From contig NZ_JALPRJ010000001.1 of NCBI RefSeq assembly GCF_030464885.1, positions 302,179-366,178 of the forward strand: a stretch of 64,000 bases of DNA. The letters are read 5' to 3'. Source of the DNA: Caballeronia sp. SEWSISQ10-4 2. GTDB lineage: Bacteria > Pseudomonadota > Gammaproteobacteria > Burkholderiales > Burkholderiaceae. This document shows positions 1 through 8,064 of the stretch, in pieces. The notes beneath the pieces are model-generated. The model made no database searches. It was not told the origin of the DNA and worked only from the letters and a program-made list of their open reading frames with translations. Each line of letters begins with the position of its first letter. The first letter of the stretch is position 1. The position numbers and the translations under genes were made by a program.

Positions 1-298
1 TGCCAGCATCGTTCGTCAGGCCGCCCGTTGCAAGTGTCAGATTGGCCGCGTTCAGCGTCAGCGTGCCCGCGGTATTGTCCAATGCACCGCCAGCGGTCAG
101 GGTCGTATCGGCCGTACCCAACTGCGTGATCGTGCCGCTGCGATTCGAGAAATCGCCCGTTGCGGCAAGGCTCAAGTGATTGCCCTGGATCGAGCCGGAA
201 CCGTTGTCAATCGACCCAGAAGAAACGTTAGTGTTCGCACCGGAAAATGAGCCGCGAGTGTTCTTAAGCTCCCCGGTCACGGTGGCGCTCAGCGTGCC
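1..298 (-). pseudogene. Continuation of the TpsA gene in a shifted frame (partial)
   Basis: Reading the minus strand from 298 to 1 gives GTLSATVTGELKNTRGSFSG and onward with repeats such as LDNTAGTLTLNAANLTL, the same beta-helix repeat style as the preceding TpsA frame. The two frames join at a run of four C on the plus strand (297-300). One extra C would fuse them into one open frame. The break is therefore a single-base deletion in a short homopolymer: a real frameshift, a slippage site or a sequencing error. The gene is also cut by the window edge, so its C-terminal toxin or adhesin domain is not visible. Confidence 0.7.
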
Positions 299-2184
299 CC
301 TGAGGTCGTCGTCCCCGACGTATTGTCGAACGCTAGTGCGTTAACCGCGACGTCTCCTAGCGCATTGATCTGCCCGTGGTTGGCGAGCGCTCCCGCGCTG
401 AGTTGCAGCGCGCCGTTGGCGCCGATCACGCCACCCTGCGCACCACTCCCCGTAGCGCCCACCGCATTCGTCAACGCACCCGTGCTCGAAATGGACAGTC
501 CGTCGCCATTCAACGAAACGATGCGGCCGGCCGTATTATCGATCGAGGCGCCTGAAATACGCCCAGCGCCCGCTGCCTGGATGGCCCCTTGCTGGTTGTT
601 GATCGCGCCCGCACTTTGTACGCTGGTGGTGCTAAGTGAAACGACCTGGCCGGCCTGATTCGAGACGGCGCCCGCAGTGATGCTGATCGGCCCCTGCGCG
701 CTCGTCGATGCTCGGTCGTTAATCAGGGTCCCCTGCGCGCTCGCATTCAACACGCCGCCCGTACGCGTAGTTGCGCCTGTCAAATCGAGGTTGCCCGCAC
801 TCGCGGCCACAGTCAGGTTGCCGTTCGTCGAAGTTTGGCTGCCGGAAAGGCTCGCGCTAGCACCTTGCACCGACGCATTGCCGCCAGCCACGTTCATGCC
901 GTTGGCAGACACCGAGTTCACGGCGCCGAGCGTCAGGTCGCCGCTTTGCGCCATCGAACCATCGGCATTGACGCCCGCGCCCAACAGGCCGGTCGAGGCG
1001 ATAGTGCTCCCGTTGACCATGGCGTTTTGCTGCGCAGCGAGACTACCGCTATTGGCAATCGTCCCACCTGAGCTCACTGTGACCGATTGCGCGGCATACG
1101 TCGTGCCGCTATTGGTGATGCCGTCGCGCGCCGAAAGCGATACATTGCCAGTGGCGCTCGTCTGGCCAGCGAGCACCAGTTGCCCCTGCGTGGTGAGGGT
1201 TAGATCGCCCGCCTGTGCCGCTTGTACCCCACGTAGCGACACCCCGACACCTTGCTCGGTACCGACCAGGACGATGCGGTTGGCATACATGCCGCCCAAC
1301 TGGCTCACGTCGATGCTCACGCCGGGCGCCGCACCGGTCCCGGCGATCGGCGTAGCCACCAGCGTGTCGTAGTCAACCTGATTCGCGCCTGTAACAACGT
1401 TTAGATTGTTCGCGTAGATCGCGGCATTGGCGGTGACCGCTCGCGCGATCAGATCGATTTGGTCGACATTCGCTGCATTCAGGCCCGCGCCCTGAACCGT
1501 GATCATTCCACCCGTCACCGTAAAACCAGAGACGTTTCCACCCGCATCGAAGTTGGGCGTACCTGTCGTAAGCGTGGCTCTGGAGGTGTTGATGAAACCA
1601 CCACCGTCGACCAGGATGCCATTGGCGTTGGATAGGATTACCTGAGCCTTGGGGCCTGCAACCTCCAGATAGCCATTCAAGGACGACGGTAAATTGCCCG
1701 TAACCTGATTCACGATAATTCGCGCGGACTGGCCCGGCGCGAAATTTGGATTACCGTTGATGTAGCCCGCTTGCTGGGTTTGGACAATCGTGGACGAGTT
1801 GTTGAGAATCACCCCAGCGTGGGGCACCGACAGTTGTGAATATGCGTTGGTGGAAACCCCAGCACCAGAGGGTGCGACGATGTTCACCTGCTGCAAGCCG
1901 TTCGCTGTCTGAATGACCGTCGGCCGACGTGCGCCGGCGTTTGGATCGGCTACGACCTGTGCGAAGACAACCGTGGGCAACACGCAAGCCAGCACAGCGA
2001 AAGCCACCTTTCGATCGCGTAAAATCGCGAGGCCGTGTGGTCGGTCCTGTCGGCCGTGACGCCCTGTGCGAGCACCGCGGTACCCACCCTGACTCGCTTG
2101 ACGTCCAGTGCTAGCGGTTTTCTCAACGGCAACCAACATTCCCCGATGCCGATTGAAAACCGACCGATGGCTTTTCGCATTCAT
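289..2184 (-). CDS. Filamentous haemagglutinin-like TpsA exoprotein, N-terminal part
   Basis: Two-partner secretion exoprotein (TpsA), normally exported through a TpsB outer-membrane pore to the cell surface; relatives include adhesins and CdiA/BcpA contact-dependent inhibition toxins. The N-terminus (residues 1-30, MNAKSHRSVFNR...) resembles an extended signal peptide region, followed by a hydrophobic signal core around residues 60-75 ending in VVFAQ. A TPS secretion domain covers about residues 80-310, with NPNF and SNANGILVDGGG motifs matching the family NPNL/NPNG-type motifs. The remainder is Gly/Ala/Ser/Thr-rich beta-helix repeat. The 631-aa frame stops at 289, but homologous repeat sequence continues in another frame to base 1, so the full gene is larger and runs out of the window. 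Only a weak Shine-Dalgarno precedes the ATG. Confidence 0.9.
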   Translation of the reverse strand: MNAKSHRSVFNRHRGMLVAVEKTASTGRQASQGGYRGARTGRHGRQDRPHGLAILRDRKVAFAVLACVLPTVVFAQVVADPNAGARRPTVIQTANGLQQVNIVAPSGAGVSTNAYSQLSVPHAGVILNNSSTIVQTQQAGYINGNPNFAPGQSARIIVNQVTGNLPSSLNGYLEVAGPKAQVILSNANGILVDGGGFINTSRATLTTGTPNFDAGGNVSGFTVTGGMITVQGAGLNAANVDQIDLIARAVTANAAIYANNLNVVTGANQVDYDTLVATPIAGTGAAPGVSIDVSQLGGMYANRIVLVGTEQGVGVSLRGVQAAQAGDLTLTTQGQLVLAGQTSATGNVSLSARDGITNSGTTYAAQSVTVSSGGTIANSGSLAAQQNAMVNGSTIASTGLLGAGVNADGSMAQSGDLTLGAVNSVSANGMNVAGGNASVQGASASLSGSQTSTNGNLTVAASAGNLDLTGATTRTGGVLNASAQGTLINDRASTSAQGPISITAGAVSNQAGQVVSLSTTSVQSAGAINNQQGAIQAAGAGRISGASIDNTAGRIVSLNGDGLSISSTGALTNAVGATGSGAQGGVIGANGALQLSAGALANHGQINALGDVAVNALAFDNTSGTTTSGAR

Positions 2185-2206
2185 TGTTCGACCCGATTCT
2201 CATTAA

Positions 2207-2229
2207 TTACATTTTTAAACAAAATGTAA
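2207..2229. promoter_or_regulatory. Inverted repeat upstream of the TpsA gene
   Basis: TTACATTTT-TAAAC-AAAATGTAA is a perfect dyad with 9-bp arms, 23 bp upstream of the TpsA start codon, with an extra ATGTAAC copy at 2234-2240. The segment is AT-rich against a GC-rich background. It could be an operator or a 5'-UTR hairpin; no regulator is identifiable. Confidence 0.5.
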
Positions 2230-2243
2230 CATGATGTAACGGA

Positions 2244-2660
2244 TTATTGTCTGAACAATGTGCAAAAAATGCAAACTCTAGGCCAAACCACAGCTTCGAA
2301 GGCAGCTAGACCACATAAATCGCCATCGCGTGCACGGATGCTGACGTCGGCCGGCAGATCGGGCATCTCGCACTGGATTTGCCGTTCTATGGCGCCGGTG
2401 TCGTCAATGCCCACACTGACGCCATCCCCGCTCGCGGTAGGTGTGAAGGTCACATCTCCCGAGAAAGCGTCTGCCAACTGGGAGACCCGTGTTTGCACAC
2501 CTGATGCAGCCTGGGTTAAGTGCCTGAGCCCGAAACTGAACAGTCGGAGACCGAGGACACGCTCAGTCAGTTTGCACAGAAGTGGGCGCGTGCCGGTGCG
2601 GTCTTCAGCAAGAACCTGTATGGCGATCTGTCCTTCTTGCCGATCGGGCTTGAACGTCAT
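2244..2660 (-). CDS. Possible hypothetical protein (138 aa)
   Basis: An open minus-strand frame starting at an ATG at 2660 gives a 138-aa product with ordinary protein-like composition (for example FTPTASGDGVSVGIDDTGAI). It ends 60 bp upstream of the TpsA start, in the same orientation. No family is recognised. The opposite strand also carries a long frame here, so strand assignment is uncertain. This could be a remnant in a degenerate region between the exoprotein gene and the toxin-antitoxin pair. Confidence 0.25.
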   Translation of the reverse strand: MTFKPDRQEGQIAIQVLAEDRTGTRPLLCKLTERVLGLRLFSFGLRHLTQAASGVQTRVSQLADAFSGDVTFTPTASGDGVSVGIDDTGAIERQIQCEMPDLPADVSIRARDGDLCGLAAFEAVVWPRVCIFCTLFRQ

Positions 2661-2850
2661 GTCGAACTGCACCGAACTGGACGATCTGGACCAGCAGGTC
2701 CGTGCGATGCGTGCGCGACAGGCGTGGATTCTGGCGCGACTGGAAAGGCCGGCGTGATTGCATTCACCTGCGGGATCACTGGCAGCGTGCCCGGCGCCGG
2801 AGCATGATGCCGCATCGTCACCTGCGGCGCGGAGGTAGCGGAGAAATCTC

Positions 2851-3315
2851 ATGGAGAAGGGAGACTATGTCCTGTCCGGCGCGCTGGCCGTACAGGACGA
2901 TCTGGACGCGGAACAGATAGACCGCCGCGTATCCCGTCATCTTGGCGGCATCGCCACGGTCTACCTCGCGCGCGACGGCGTTGCGCACTCGGTCGCGATC
3001 CGCATTTCGGGCATCATGTCGCCCGACGACACGCGCATTGTCGAGAAGCGCATCGAGAAATTCGCGGAGGAGTATTGCAGCGCTGGAGCAATCCTTCTGA
3101 GTGAATGGAATGGCCTCTCCACATGGCTCGTCGTAGGGATGAACTGGCAGGTCCAGTGCCTGCTGAAATTCGCGGCCGTCGAAGAGCAGTTCGCCCGGCT
3201 GGCACAGAAGGACATAGATTTTCTGGTGCGGCTTGAGCCGAGCGATAGCGCTCAGGGCCGGCGCGGAAATCTCATTACATCGTTCTCGATGGCTGTCGAG
3301 GAACCATTCCGGTAA
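2851..3315 (+). CDS. Hypothetical protein (154 aa)
   Basis: A 154-aa frame with balanced composition, acidic and basic helices and no signal peptide; a purine-rich GCGGAG lies upstream of the ATG. Central segments such as RIVEKRIEKFAEEY and LVVGMNWQVQCLLKFAAVEE look like genuine soluble protein. I do not recognise the family. It stands alone between two minus-strand genes, in a stretch that otherwise looks degraded. Confidence 0.4.
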   Translation: MEKGDYVLSGALAVQDDLDAEQIDRRVSRHLGGIATVYLARDGVAHSVAIRISGIMSPDDTRIVEKRIEKFAEEYCSAGAILLSEWNGLSTWLVVGMNWQVQCLLKFAAVEEQFARLAQKDIDFLVRLEPSDSAQGRRGNLITSFSMAVEEPFR

Positions 3316-3570
3316 CTACGCCGCGAACGCGACCGCCGGTCAGTTGTGCGCGCGCGACGCCGCAACTGCTGCCGAAGACCGTGCTGAGCCGTCTACCTGG
3401 CGTCGCAGAATCTGCCAGCTATCTTCTCGTCACCTCGCGCGAGGAAAGATGACGACGATCATCTGGGTAACATGTGCATGAAGCCCTTCTATACGAGATC
3501 AGCAAGGGTTGCAGCTCCATCAGCTACGGAGTACGAGAAGCGTCGTTGAGCGCCTCTGATTTCGCCCGTG

Positions 3571-3867
3571 TCAACGCTGATACCGCAGCTCCCTCTGACT
3601 TCGGACCGCGACAACAAACACGACGTCCAGTTCGGGGATAAACCGATACAGCGCAAGATAACCATTAGCACCGGTTGAGATAACCAGCTCGCGCATGCCA
3701 TCGCTATCCGCGAGGCGACCGATCTGCGGGCTCGTTTGCAGAATGTCCAATGCCGCCACGATCTCATCGATCCGACTCACGGCATGATCCGGCGCGTACG
3801 TCGCAAGGAAGTCAAAAACACGATCAAAATCGTCCTGAACTTCCGGCGCGACGATCAACCGCGCCAT
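3571..3867 (-). CDS. parE: ParE/RelE-family toxin of a type II toxin-antitoxin system
   Basis: A 98-aa protein with the RelE/ParE fold pattern: N-terminal VAPEVQDDFDRVFDFLATYAPDHA, a central helix pair (IDEIVAALDILQTSPQIGRLADSDGMREL), then strands around GYLALYRFIPELDVVFVVAVRSQRELRY. Family toxins inhibit DNA gyrase (ParE) or cleave mRNA on the ribosome (RelE); the Tyr-Arg ending suits this group but does not decide the target. It overlaps the last 13 bp of the upstream antitoxin gene, as in translationally coupled TA operons. Confidence 0.85.
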   Translation of the reverse strand: MARLIVAPEVQDDFDRVFDFLATYAPDHAVSRIDEIVAALDILQTSPQIGRLADSDGMRELVISTGANGYLALYRFIPELDVVFVVAVRSQRELRYQR

Positions 3868-4139
3868 TTTGTCGCCTTGGGTGGAAGGGGCGAGCGGCCA
3901 CGTGCGCGCTCGGCCAGGTAACGGCGCATGTCAGGCCACTCGACGCCCATTCCTGTCTCCAGCAAATTCGCGAGACGGGCATTCCCCTCGGCGAGATAGC
4001 CGCGACGCAATTCTTCGTTGGCGACCTTTTCAGCAATGGCATCGAGCATGAAGCTATGTGCCGTTGTTTCCGTGTTTTCCGTCAGTTTGGCGATACGGTC
4101 GCGCAGTGCCGGCGACAGGCGTAGTGTGGTCGTTGGCAT
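3855..4139 (-). CDS. Ribbon-helix-helix antitoxin
   Basis: A 94-aa protein starting MPTTTLRLSPALRDRIAKL, a classic N-terminal ribbon-helix-helix DNA-binding strand and helix pair (residues 1-45), with a C-terminal tail that should neutralise the adjacent ParE/RelE toxin. The ATG at 4139 is chosen over a longer frame because the RHH domain begins exactly there. Such antitoxins repress their own operon. A small dyad-like sequence (GTGACACATTTGTGCTAC) lies just upstream at 4156-4173. Confidence 0.85.
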   Translation of the reverse strand: MPTTTLRLSPALRDRIAKLTENTETTAHSFMLDAIAEKVANEELRRGYLAEGNARLANLLETGMGVEWPDMRRYLAERARGRSPLPPKATKWRG

Positions 4140-4583
4140 GGCAGCCTCGAAAAGTGACACATTTGTGCTACATGATACGCCCGCCCTGAATCCGCGCAAG
4201 CGCCACATCACCGCTGGGCCCGTCGCCTGCAGGCGTGTAATGTCGAGCATTGCGTGGATCGTCGATCGGTTCTCTTATTGCCCGAATGCACGCCATCTGT
4301 AGCGGCATCGATCAACCGTTCGCGCAGGTGGGCGGGCGGACTTATTAACCCCTGCCGCTTTGTGAGCGGCACTTGGCCTTCGCCGAGCGATCGCAACCGC
4401 TGCTGCCAGGCCGTTCTGCCATCCACGCACTGCCGGTATGCGGTTTCGCCAGTATGAAGTAAGCAGCGGTATATTTCTCTGGGGTACGTTTGGGGGTATA
4501 CGGATTACTTGAAAAGCAAAAACCCTCACCCAAAGGCCATTGCCGTTTTTCGATTCCTCTTTCCCCCAAGCTTCATTTCAAGA

Positions 4584-4618
4584 AACCCGCGTCGCCTCCA
4601 GGCCTCGCGGGTTTTTTT
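4584..4618 (+). terminator. Rho-independent terminator (plus strand)
   Basis: AACCCGCG (4584-4591) pairs with CGCGGGTT (4606-4613), followed by a run of T to 4618. No plus-strand gene directly upstream is recognisable, so this may be a relic of a lost gene or serve a small RNA. Confidence 0.65.
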
Positions 4619-4632
4619 ACTTTTCAAGCCGC

Positions 4633-4694
4633 ATCTCAAAAATTATCTTTGAGATCAATCAGTCAGTTCATTCACTTAAAGTGAAACTTTAAGT
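4633..4694. repeat. Two adjacent inverted repeats
   Basis: ATCTCAAA (4633-4640) pairs with TTTGAGAT (4648-4655), and ACTTAAAGT (4674-4682) pairs with ACTTTAAGT (4686-4694) around a GAA spacer. Both arms are perfect. They lie 20 bp apart in a non-coding AT-rich stretch and could be operators or a structured RNA element. Confidence 0.55.
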
Positions 4695-5212
4695 TGGCGT
4701 AATTCATAAACTCCCCGTCGTTTCCCCGATGCTTTCGCTCTGCTCAATTTGCGAACATTCATTTGTATGAATACGTGTGCTTTCAGACATTGCAAACTGT
4801 TAAATTTTTTTAAAGATAGATAAAACAGTCAACCGCAACGGAATTGTGCCGTTATCACTAATGAGGGGACTCGCTTTTAAGCGACGGCTCGCATCTATGG
4901 ACACAGAATCGGCGGTGGGAGACAGCCGGACACTTTGAAGCAGTTTGCGAAATATTTGCTGCTGCGCGACAAAGCATCGGCAATAAATGGACGACGAGTT
5001 AATCAGCGGAAAAGGTCAGCAAAGTAGTCGGCAAGGCGCCGCTGAGATGCGGGGAAATATCGGTTGTTGAGCAATAAATTATCACAGCCTTAAGTCACGC
5101 TGCTGGTGTTCCGTTAAAGCAACACAGGAACGGTGAAATGTTCCAACCGCGCATTCGACGCTAGCGCGAAGCCAGAGTCGAGATTGATAATCGACCTATA
5201 CAAGGAGAGAAA

Positions 5213-5362
5213 ATGATGGACGCCAAGCCGACGAAAATCCCGACGCCCGACAAGGTCGAATGTCCGGATCAAGAACCGGTCGGGGTTGAATTCCTCGCAG
5301 AGCTGCCCGAATACGTCCGGGCATTCTTCGACGAACAGCGTAACCTGTGCGACCCGAAGTAA
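5213..5362 (+). CDS. Small hypothetical protein (49 aa)
   Basis: An AAGGAGAG Shine-Dalgarno sits 6-7 bases upstream of ATGATG at 5213. The frame runs 49 codons with strongly protein-like sequence (MMDAKPTKIPTPDKVE..., then VEFLAELPEYVRAFFDEQRN) and G/C-rich third positions, unlike the surrounding AT-rich DNA. It has two Cys and a C-terminal amphipathic helix. Family unknown. Confidence 0.6.
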   Translation: MMDAKPTKIPTPDKVECPDQEPVGVEFLAELPEYVRAFFDEQRNLCDPK

Positions 5363-5588
5363 TTGCTGAAACGCGCAGTACACCAACGGCGTTTGCAGAT
5401 GTCCTGCAAGCCGCAGTTGCTGCACGCGTGAACGTTGCGGCATGTCTTTGCAGCAGCGCTGAATCAACACGCAAGTACTAATAGCACGACCGGTTCAGGT
5501 TTATAACGCCACGCGCGTCGCGCGTTTCACGATCGCCATCATTGCCATGAGTTAAGCTGCCGCTTTCTCGCTCGGGCTCCGGTTATCC

Positions 5589-6206
5589 ATGCTTCGCCAT
5601 TCCCTTCTGCACATTCAGCTCGCTCTCCGCGCCATCGCTTCGCTGGCGGCTGGTTTCATCGTCATCATGGCTTGTTCGTCGGCGGCTCTTGCTGACGGCG
5701 ACGACACGCCGCTCACCAATCTCATCGCGTTGTCCTCGCAACGGCTGGCGCTCGCCGAGCCGGTCGCGCGCTGGAAGTGGGCCCACCACGAACCGATCAC
5801 CGATCAACCCCGTGAAGCCGCGCTGCTGGCTGGCATCGATACCCGCGCGAAAGCCGCCGGCATCGATCCGGCGTTTGCGCAGCTTTTCTTCCGCGACCAG
5901 ATCGAGGCGAGCAAGGACGTGCAGAACGCACTCTTCGATAACTGGCGCAAGTCACGCGCGCCGGAAGGGACCCCGCCGGACCTCGCCCGCGATACCCGGC
6001 CGCAACTCGATCGCCTGACGAACGCGCTGCTCGCCGCGCTGGCCGGCGTGGAACCGCTCCGTCATGCCGATGATTGTCCGCTGCGGCTGGCCGATAGCAT
6101 CGCGCGCTGGAAACATCTCACCCGCTATGATTCCGCCCAGAACGCGCCGCTCTCGCGCGCGTTGTCGCATGTGTGCGCTTCAGGCGGTGTGGGCGCTGTC
6201 GGCTAG
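5589..6206 (+). CDS. aroQ: Secreted chorismate mutase (AroQ gamma class)
   Basis: A 205-aa protein with an N-terminal hydrophobic signal (about residues 10-36, ending ALA). The mature region matches periplasmic *AroQ chorismate mutases: LTNLIALSSQRLALAEPVARWKW, then IDPAFAQLFFRDQIEASKDVQ with the conserved Arg-Asp-Gln-x-Glu helix. It converts chorismate to prephenate outside the cytoplasm, where its role is unsettled. Its stop codon shares the tetranucleotide CTAG with the stop of the convergent exonuclease gene. Confidence 0.88.
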   Translation: MLRHSLLHIQLALRAIASLAAGFIVIMACSSAALADGDDTPLTNLIALSSQRLALAEPVARWKWAHHEPITDQPREAALLAGIDTRAKAAGIDPAFAQLFFRDQIEASKDVQNALFDNWRKSRAPEGTPPDLARDTRPQLDRLTNALLAALAGVEPLRHADDCPLRLADSIARWKHLTRYDSAQNAPLSRALSHVCASGGVGAVG

Positions 6207-7348
6207 ACCGGCTCGCCGGACAAGCACGCGGCTGCCGCAAGCGGTACGACCGTCAGACCCCGCGACAAGCGTTCGCTGAGAATCCGGTACGTCGACAGCT
6301 CGAAGCGCGCCGCGGGTGCTGCCGAACGCAACTGCACGGCTTCGTCGAGCGTCGCGGCCATGCCGAAATACTGCCAGGCATCGACGACATGCCAGACGCG
6401 CGTGCCAGTCGTGGCGTCCGTTTCTTCTATCGCGATGGCGCCCGGATACGCCCAAGGCGCGTGGCTCGGGTCATCGCGATGCGCTTTGAACGCCCGGTTA
6501 TGCGCGGGCCGCAACCGTGCAACCGAGCGCCCTTCCGCCAGCATCGCGCCGATCTCGCCGCCGGTCGCCGTCCACTCCACGCGGCGCACGAGCTCCGCGA
6601 GCCGCAGATCCTTAGCCGAGCGTTTCACGCCCGACAGATGCGCACGCACGCGCTGGCGCAACCGCACGCTTCGCCCGACGTACAGCGGCACGTCGTCCTC
6701 GCCATAGAACACATAGATGCCGCAGCCGGCCGGAATCTGCTCGATCGTGTCTTCATCGATGTCACCCGCGAGCCGGAACCGGCGCGCCACCTGTTCTATA
6801 TAGTCACGCAGGACATCGGCGGAAAACGCGCGGTGCAGATGCTGCCAGAATTGCCAGAGCAGATCGGCGTCGGCGAGTGCCCGATGGCGGGCGGCCGGCA
6901 CAAGCGCGTGGCGTTCGATCAGCGCATCGAGTCCATGCCGGCGCTCCGCCGGATAGATGGCCCGCGACAGCTGCACTGTGCACAGCACATCGGGCTGGAA
7001 CTTGATGCCGGCGCGCTTGAACTCGCTGCGCAGGAAGCCGTGATCGAACCGCGCGTTGTGAGCAATGAACAACCGGCCTTCAAGACGGGCCAGCAAATCA
7101 AGCGCAATGGTCTCGAACGTGGGCGCGTTGCGCACCATCGAATCGCTGATGCCGGTGAGTTGCTGGATAAAGAATGGAATCGGCTGTTGCGGATTGACGA
7201 GCGAACTCCATTGCGTCACGCCGGCCGGCCCGACCTCGACCACACCAATTTCAGTGATGCGATCTACGCCGAAGGCGCCACCCGTCGTTTCGAGATCGAC
7301 GAAAACCAGCGGTTCTGAACTGACGATATTGGCAACGATTGGGAGCAC
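6203..7348 (-). CDS. DnaQ-like 3'-5' exonuclease fused to a GIY-YIG nuclease domain
   Basis: About 381 aa. The N-terminal half carries the three exonuclease motifs of the DNA polymerase III epsilon family: FVDLETTG (DxE), NARFDHGFL and HRALADADLL (HxxxxD). The C-terminal half begins with GCGIYVFYGEDDVPLYVGRS, a GIY-YIG motif as in UvrC/Cho. The combination resembles bacterial Cho-like repair nucleases. The frame is open further upstream to 7690 but that part looks non-coding; the exonuclease domain begins shortly after a GTG at 7348, which I take as start, although no good Shine-Dalgarno is visible. The gene converges on chorismate mutase. Confidence 0.88.
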   Translation of the reverse strand: MLPIVANIVSSEPLVFVDLETTGGAFGVDRITEIGVVEVGPAGVTQWSSLVNPQQPIPFFIQQLTGISDSMVRNAPTFETIALDLLARLEGRLFIAHNARFDHGFLRSEFKRAGIKFQPDVLCTVQLSRAIYPAERRHGLDALIERHALVPAARHRALADADLLWQFWQHLHRAFSADVLRDYIEQVARRFRLAGDIDEDTIEQIPAGCGIYVFYGEDDVPLYVGRSVRLRQRVRAHLSGVKRSAKDLRLAELVRRVEWTATGGEIGAMLAEGRSVARLRPAHNRAFKAHRDDPSHAPWAYPGAIAIEETDATTGTRVWHVVDAWQYFGMAATLDEAVQLRSAAPAARFELSTYRILSERLSRGLTVVPLAAAACLSGEPV

Positions 7349-7714
7349 AGCGCTGACCGCTAAAAGAGAAATGGGCGCGATCCGCTTTGGAGATGGCGTA
7401 TCGATCGGGCATTTTAGCTCACGTCCCTTCGACCACCGGCTGTTCCATATAGACACGGCGCCCGCTGGCGACCATGTGCGCCGACCGCGCGATACGCCGG
7501 GAAGGGCAGCGCGCCTGCGCAATCGGATCAGGACTGAGAGGCACGACCCATCGCAATAGTGGTGAATCAAACCGGCGATACTCGCCAAAAGGAAATATTT
7601 ACTTGGGTTGTAACCGTACTTATAGAATCGTAAGCGTTTACGAGCCTTGTTACCGAAAGGGGCTCTCGGCATCATAAAAGACGACCACACGCACTTTTAA
7701 AGGAGGTCATTGCT
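7349..7714. other. Divergent intergenic region
   Basis: About 365 bp between the exonuclease gene (minus) and the 91-aa gene (plus). It contains AT-rich promoter-like sequence near 7590-7635, a small dyad TCGTAA-GCGT-TTACGA (7628-7643) and the strong AGGAGGT ribosome-binding site at 7700-7706. No gene seen. Confidence 0.4.
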
Positions 7715-7990
7715 GTGACGACCGAACTCAAAAGCATGTTTTCGTGGATCAGGACGTTGGTCGCGCCCCGAGCATTACTCGAATCGCATTCGGCTTTGGA
7801 TTTCGACCCGGCATGGCACGGCGATCACTGGCAAAACCTGCTGTCCTCACCAATGGATGCACGCCATTACGTAATGGAAGACTGGGCAATATCGAGTCCG
7901 CTGACTTTCGAGAGCGAAGCGACTGAATCGCCGGAAACCGCGAAAGAAGCCGAAGCCATTCTGGACGAAGAGATGGGAGCGGCTAACTAG
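7715..7990 (+). CDS. Hypothetical acidic protein (91 aa)
   Basis: Starts with GTG at 7715 behind an excellent AAAGGAGGT ribosome-binding site. The product has an amphipathic N-terminus (MTTELKSMFSWIRTLV), a central DFDPAWHGDHWQN segment and a Glu-rich tail. No family recognised and no signal peptide. The strong initiation site and monocistronic layout support a real gene. Confidence 0.7.
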   Translation: MTTELKSMFSWIRTLVAPRALLESHSALDFDPAWHGDHWQNLLSSPMDARHYVMEDWAISSPLTFESEATESPETAKEAEAILDEEMGAAN

Positions 7991-8036
7991 ATGAACAGCG
8001 TCTGAAACGGGCTCGAGTTTGCAGTCCGTCCAGGCG

Positions 8037-8064
8037 AAAAAAAAGCGCGACTGGGAAGTCGCGC
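8037..8064 (-). terminator. Rho-independent terminator on the minus strand without a minus-strand gene
   Basis: Perfect 8-bp stem GCGCGACT (8045-8052) / AGTCGCGC (8057-8064) with a GGGA loop; on the minus strand it is followed by eight U (8044-8037). The neighbouring protein genes on both sides are plus-strand, so it would end a minus-strand transcript starting in 8065-8538, perhaps a small RNA. Confidence 0.6.

Larger units (their letters stand above)
4140..5212. other. Gene-poor region with inverted repeats and a possible old integration scar
   Basis: No convincing gene in about 1.07 kb. GGGTAC/GGGTAT units lie 12 bp apart at 4482 and 4494, the same spacing as the integrase-proximal repeats of the island at 20268. 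A strong terminator (4584) and two inverted repeats (4633, 4674) follow. From 4700 the sequence becomes AT-richer and only very short open frames exist. Minus-strand frames at 4208-4530 encode fragments with no recognised family. Confidence 0.5.

Noticed and set aside
2260..2757. Plus-strand 165-aa frame starting MQKMQTLGQTTASKA
   Set aside because: Overlaps a minus-strand frame with more protein-like sequence; Ser/Arg-rich composition is typical of an antisense shadow.
4208..4569. Minus-strand frames upstream of the RHH antitoxin that could be an integrase remnant
   Set aside because: Three overlapping frames, none with a recognisable recombinase motif or ribosome-binding site.
4535..4575. 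tRNA-like 3' end (TTTCGATTCCTCTTTCCCCCA)
   Set aside because: The T-arm stem does not pair and no acceptor partner is found, so no tRNA or clear att duplicate can be supported.
6173..7318. Long plus-strand frame (381 aa) antisense to the exonuclease gene
   Set aside because: Arg/His/Ala-rich shadow; the minus strand carries all exonuclease and GIY-YIG motifs.
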